Shown piece by piece: positions 6,034 to 9,019 of a stretch of 9,019 bases of DNA. The stretch spans positions 1 to 9,019 of the forward strand of contig JAGDDM010000156.1 in the NCBI GenBank assembly GCA_017958015.1, in the 5' to 3' direction. The number at the start of each line of letters is the position of its first letter. Positions within the stretch are counted from its first letter, which is position 1. The DNA comes from Abditibacteriota bacterium (GTDB lineage Bacteria > Armatimonadota > UBA5829). The position numbers and the translations under genes were made by a program. The notes under the pieces are model-generated. The model was not told the origin of the DNA, ran no database searches, and saw only the letters and a list, made by a program, of their open reading frames with translations.

Positions 6034-7809
6034 ATGACCGACAATCAAGACTTCAAGTACATTCTCGCCACGGACTGCGGCAGCACCACCACCAAGGCCA
6101 TTCTCATCGAGAAAACCGAAAGCGGATACAGGCTCACCTGCAGAGGCGAGGCCCCCACAACCGTTGAGGAGCCCCTCCACGACGTAACCATCGGCGTCAA
6201 AAACGCCGTGCGGGAGATAGAAGAGCTCACCGGCAGACGAATGCTGGACGAAAACGGCGACATCATCACCGGCAAAAAGGACGAGGGCACCGACATCTAC
6301 CTTTCCACTTCCTCCGCCGGCGGCGGTCTTCAGATGACCGTCTGCGGCGTTGTGGGAGCCATGAGCGCGGAGTCCGCCCAAAGAGCGGCTCTGGGCGCCG
6401 GCGCCATCGTCATAGACGTCATAGCCGTTGACGACGGCAGAAAGCCCCACGAACGGGTTGAGCGCATCCGCAAACTGCGGCCGGACATGGTTCTCATGAG
6501 CGGCGGCACCGACGGCGGCACCGTGCGGCACCTGGTGGAAATGGCGGAAATGATTCGCTCCGCCAAGCCCCGGCCGCGCCTGGGCAACGGCAAACTCCCC
6601 ATTATCTACGCCGGCAACAAGGACGCGGTGAAGGACGTGGCGGAGATGCTGGGCGACGACGTCGAGCTTCGGGTTGTGGACAACCTGCGCCCCACTCTGG
6701 AGCGTGAGAACCTCGACCCGGCGGCGGAGGCCATTCACGAGTTGTTCCTGCGCCACGTTATGCAGCAGGCGCCGGGCTACGACAGGCTCACTCAACTTGT
6801 GGGCGCGGACATCATGTCAACCCCCAACGCCGTGGGCTATATTATTCGAACTTTGGCCTCGGAAGCGAACATAAACGTTCTCGCCGCGGACATCGGCGGC
6901 GCCACCACCGACGTTTTCTCCGTATTCGGCGGTATATACAACCGCACCGTCAGCGCCAATCTGGGCATGAGCTACTCGGTTTGCAACGTTCTGGCGGAAA
7001 GCGGCACCGAAAACATTCTCCGCTGGGTACCCGCGGACGTGGACAAGAAAGAGCTCCGCAACAGACTCAGAAACAAAATGATCCGCCCCACCACCATTCC
7101 CCAGACCCTCACGGATTTGCTGATTGAGCAGGCGGTGGCGAGAGAGGCTCTGCGGCTGGCCTTCGAGCACCACAAATCTCTTGCAAGAGCGCTTAAAGGC
7201 ACCCAAACCGAGCGCACCATGGGCGACTTCCCCGACGGCGAGGCCGGCGACACCATCGTCAACATGAACGATTTGGATATGATTATAGGCAGCGGCGGCG
7301 TTTTGAGTCACGCTCCCAACCGGGCCCAGGCGGCCTATATGCTCCTGGACGCCTACGAACCCATGGGACTTACGATGCTGGCGGTTGACTCCATCTTCAT
7401 GATGCCCCAGCTGGGCGTTACCGCCACGGTGGCCAAGGAAGCGGCCACGGAAGTTCTCAACCGGGACTGCCTCATTAAACTGGGTATGTCCGTGGCGCCC
7501 ATGGGCCACTGCAAGAAGGGCGAGGTTATGTGCGCCCTGAAAGTAGGCGGCGAGGTTCACGAAGTGAAATGCGGCGACATCAAGGTCATTCCCGTTCCGG
7601 AAACCGCGGAAGTTGAGGTCACTCCTCTGCGCAGATGCGATGTGGGCGGCGGCAAAGGCAAGCCGGTCACATTCACCGCCGAAAAGGAATGGGCGGTGGG
7701 CATCATTGTTGACTGCAGAACAAGACCGCTGATTCTCCCCAAGGAAGACAGCGAGCGGCTGGAATCCCTGGGAAAATGGCACAAAGCCTTCGGATTGGAG
7801 GTTAAGTAA
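6034..7809 (+). CDS. GlmL/MutL-family ASKHA ATPase (mutase reactivase-like)
   Basis: 591 residues from the ATG at 6034. Family members are linked to adenosylcobalamin-dependent glutamate mutase and aminomutases, where they are thought to act as ATP-driven repair or reactivation factors; older annotations confuse them with the mismatch-repair MutL. The ASKHA nucleotide-binding motifs are clear: ATDCGSTTTKAIL (12-24), LMSGGTDGG (154-162), AADIGGATTDVFS (285-297) and IIGSGGVLSHA (417-427). Classical GlmL is about 460 residues; this form carries some 120 extra C-terminal residues (470-591) with Cys493, Cys500 and Cys513. The reading frame is open back to 5809, but that part is repeat DNA, and the motif position supports 6034. 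The ribosome binding site is weak (AAGAAAG). No mutase subunit is visible nearby, so the partner enzyme is unknown. The stop overlaps the next start as TAATG. Confidence 0.88.
   Translation: MTDNQDFKYILATDCGSTTTKAILIEKTESGYRLTCRGEAPTTVEEPLHDVTIGVKNAVREIEELTGRRMLDENGDIITGKKDEGTDIYLSTSSAGGGLQMTVCGVVGAMSAESAQRAALGAGAIVIDVIAVDDGRKPHERVERIRKLRPDMVLMSGGTDGGTVRHLVEMAEMIRSAKPRPRLGNGKLPIIYAGNKDAVKDVAEMLGDDVELRVVDNLRPTLERENLDPAAEAIHELFLRHVMQQAPGYDRLTQLVGADIMSTPNAVGYIIRTLASEANINVLAADIGGATTDVFSVFGGIYNRTVSANLGMSYSVCNVLAESGTENILRWVPADVDKKELRNRLRNKMIRPTTIPQTLTDLLIEQAVAREALRLAFEHHKSLARALKGTQTERTMGDFPDGEAGDTIVNMNDLDMIIGSGGVLSHAPNRAQAAYMLLDAYEPMGLTMLAVDSIFMMPQLGVTATVAKEAATEVLNRDCLIKLGMSVAPMGHCKKGEVMCALKVGGEVHEVKCGDIKVIPVPETAEVEVTPLRRCDVGGGKGKPVTFTAEKEWAVGIIVDCRTRPLILPKEDSERLESLGKWHKAFGLEVK
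7797..7801 (+). promoter_or_regulatory. Strong ribosome binding site for the second glmL-operon gene
   Basis: A perfect GGAGG lies within the last codons of the GlmL-like gene, 7 bases before the ATG at 7809. It fixes the start of the downstream gene and contrasts with the weak site before the GlmL-like gene itself. Confidence 0.85.
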
Positions 7810-8930
7810 TGGCAAGCGCGTATGTACCGGGACTCAAGGTCTCCCGAAACACGATTATAGAAAAAGTGCGGCGCCTCCCCATGAAGGGCGAAGTCCTCGT
7901 GGGCGAAGGCGACAAAGTGACCGCCGAAACGGTGGTGGCCAAGGCGGAAATGCCGGGCATGGTGCGGAACGTGAAAGTCCACGCCATACTGGGCTGCGCC
8001 GAGGACGAAATCGTCTCCAAAATGATTGTTAAGGAAGGGGACGAAGTGGAAAAGGGAGACATCATCGCCCGCTCCTCATCATTCTTCGGACTCCTTAAGA
8101 GCGCCTGCAAAGCCAACTGCTCCGGCACCATCGACTTTATCTCCCCCAAAACCGGCAATGTGGGCATAAGACAGGCCTCCAAACCCGTCACCGTCACTTC
8201 CTACATCGACGGCACCGTGGGCAAAGTCATCCCCGAGGAAGGGGTCATAGTCCGCACAACCGGCTGCCTGGTTCAGGGCATCTTCGGCGTGGGCAAAGAG
8301 CGCATAGCCGAGGTAAAGGTGCTCTGCAAGAAGCCGGATGAAGTGCTCACCGGCGACCTCATCACCGAGGAATGCGGAGGCAAAATCGTTGTGGGCGGCG
8401 CGGGAATAACCTTCGACGCCATAAAGAAAGGAATCGCCTGCGGCATCGCGGGCATGGTGTCCGGCGCCATCACCGACAGTGACATCGCCGAGTATTTGGG
8501 CTACGAAATCGGCGTGGCAATCACCGGAGAAGAGGACATCCCCTTCACCCTCATCATCACCGAGGGATTCGGATCCATCCCCATGAACGACAGAGCCTTC
8601 GAGTTGCTCACGTCCCTGGACGGCAAGCGGGTGTCCATGAGCGGCGCCACGCAAATCAGAGCCGGCGTTATCAGACCGGAAATCATCAGAGCGGAAGAAA
8701 ACTCCGCCGCCGCCGAATCCGAGGAAGAAGCCTCCACCGGCACCCTCGAGGCCGGCACCCGGGTGAGAATCATCAGAGAACCCTACTTCGGCATGCGGGG
8801 CACCGTGGCCGACCTCCCCGCCGAAGCCGTGGTGGTGGAGTCCGGCGCCAAGGTCCGCGTCTCCGCAGTGAAAATCGAATCCGGCGAAATCGTCACCGTC
8901 CCCAGAGCGAACCTGGAACTTATGTTCTGA
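7809..8930 (+). CDS. GlmL-partner protein of unknown function with sandwich-hybrid-like and KOW-like segments
   Basis: 373 residues; I do not recognise a characterised family. Residues 27-49 (GEVLVGEGDKVTAETVVAKAEMP) and 73-88 (IVKEGDEVEKGDIIAR) have the G-x-V-x-x-GDxV-xxGxxIA pattern of biotinyl/lipoyl-like or RnfC-like barrel-sandwich folds, but I see no modifiable lysine in a canonical MKM context. Residues 135-230 are rich in glycine and hydrophobic residues (GGKIVVGGAGITF, GIAGMVSGAI) without forming a clear membrane helix. Residues 298-312 are an acidic Ala/Glu/Ser linker, and 316-337 (GTRVRIIREPYFGMRGTV) look like a KOW motif, a small beta module found in proteins that bind RNA or ribosomes. 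Cys63, Cys100, Cys104, Cys153 and Cys173 are scattered. The one-base overlap with the GlmL-like gene plus a strong ribosome binding site implies tightly coupled expression and probably a shared task. Likely cytoplasmic. Confidence 0.85.
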   Translation: MASAYVPGLKVSRNTIIEKVRRLPMKGEVLVGEGDKVTAETVVAKAEMPGMVRNVKVHAILGCAEDEIVSKMIVKEGDEVEKGDIIARSSSFFGLLKSACKANCSGTIDFISPKTGNVGIRQASKPVTVTSYIDGTVGKVIPEEGVIVRTTGCLVQGIFGVGKERIAEVKVLCKKPDEVLTGDLITEECGGKIVVGGAGITFDAIKKGIACGIAGMVSGAITDSDIAEYLGYEIGVAITGEEDIPFTLIITEGFGSIPMNDRAFELLTSLDGKRVSMSGATQIRAGVIRPEIIRAEENSAAAESEEEASTGTLEAGTRVRIIREPYFGMRGTVADLPAEAVVVESGAKVRVSAVKIESGEIVTVPRANLELMF

Positions 8931-8943
8931 CACAAAAAAAATC

Positions 8944-8975
8944 AAGTCGGTATGCGTTCCGCATACCGACTTTTT
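8944..8975. terminator. Intrinsic terminator, probably bidirectional
   Basis: A perfect 13-bp stem (8944-8956 with 8960-8972, AAGTCGGTATGCG and its complement) closes a 3-base loop. T-rich DNA follows on the right, and a run of eight A lies just to the left, so it has a U-tract on either strand. It sits 14 bases past the stop of the GlmL-partner gene and abuts the stop of the presumed convergent gene. Confidence 0.92.
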
Positions 8976-9019
8976 ATTTGCGTTTTTTCGGTTCGGGAAG
9001 GTCATCCGCCACGGCGGAG
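8974..9019 (-). CDS. Probable C-terminal end of a convergent gene (partial)
   Basis: On the minus strand one frame enters from the window edge and reads SAVADDLPEPKKRK followed by TAA at 8974-8976. The basic, proline-containing tail is plausible as a protein C-terminus. The stop abuts a terminator that also works on this strand. Only 14 codons are visible, so the product cannot be named, and the frame is judged from context alone. Confidence 0.45.
   Translation of the reverse strand, partial: SAVADDLPEPKKRK

Overview
The window reads as chromosomal DNA from a GC-rich, probably anaerobic bacterium. A Clostridia-like Bacillota is my best guess. The reasons are a single long RelA/SpoT protein encoded directly after recJ, and a GlmL-type ATPase of the kind linked to B12-dependent amino-acid mutases. 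No rRNA or other phylogenetic marker is present, so this assignment is an inference.

Layout: 1-212 is a palindromic repeat element (A), cut by the left edge. 258-1451 (minus) encodes a transglutaminase-like protein. 1454-1660 is a second repeat element (B). 1663-5579 (minus) is a two-gene operon, recJ then rel, joined by an ATGA overlap. 5580-5680 is a divergent promoter region, with a strong sigma-A-type promoter facing right and a weaker one facing left. 5681-6016 is a third, larger repeat element (C). 6034-8930 (plus) is a second two-gene operon: a GlmL/MutL-family ATPase, then a protein of unknown function with sandwich-hybrid-like and KOW-like segments, joined by a TAATG overlap. A strong hairpin terminator at 8944-8975 closes it. 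The last bases are probably the C-terminus of a convergent minus-strand gene sharing that terminator.

The coding genes are mostly familiar: (p)ppGpp metabolism, single-strand exonuclease, mutase-reactivase-like ATPase. The unusual part is the intergenic DNA. All three long gaps hold one kind of composite element. It has a palindromic core around CATTGC, hairpins on each side, and runs of short hairpins at about 20-23 bp spacing separated by a near-constant ATATCAT. Stem sequences differ while pairing is kept. Nearly all tetraloops are GNRA, and most triloops are GNA, when read in the unit's own orientation. The elements are bounded by heptamer tracts, G-rich on the left and C-rich on the right. 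Element C probably lies in the 5' leader of the glmL operon, and A and B flank the transglutaminase gene with exact 31-bp inverted copies. This repeat family is the best candidate here for something not properly described.
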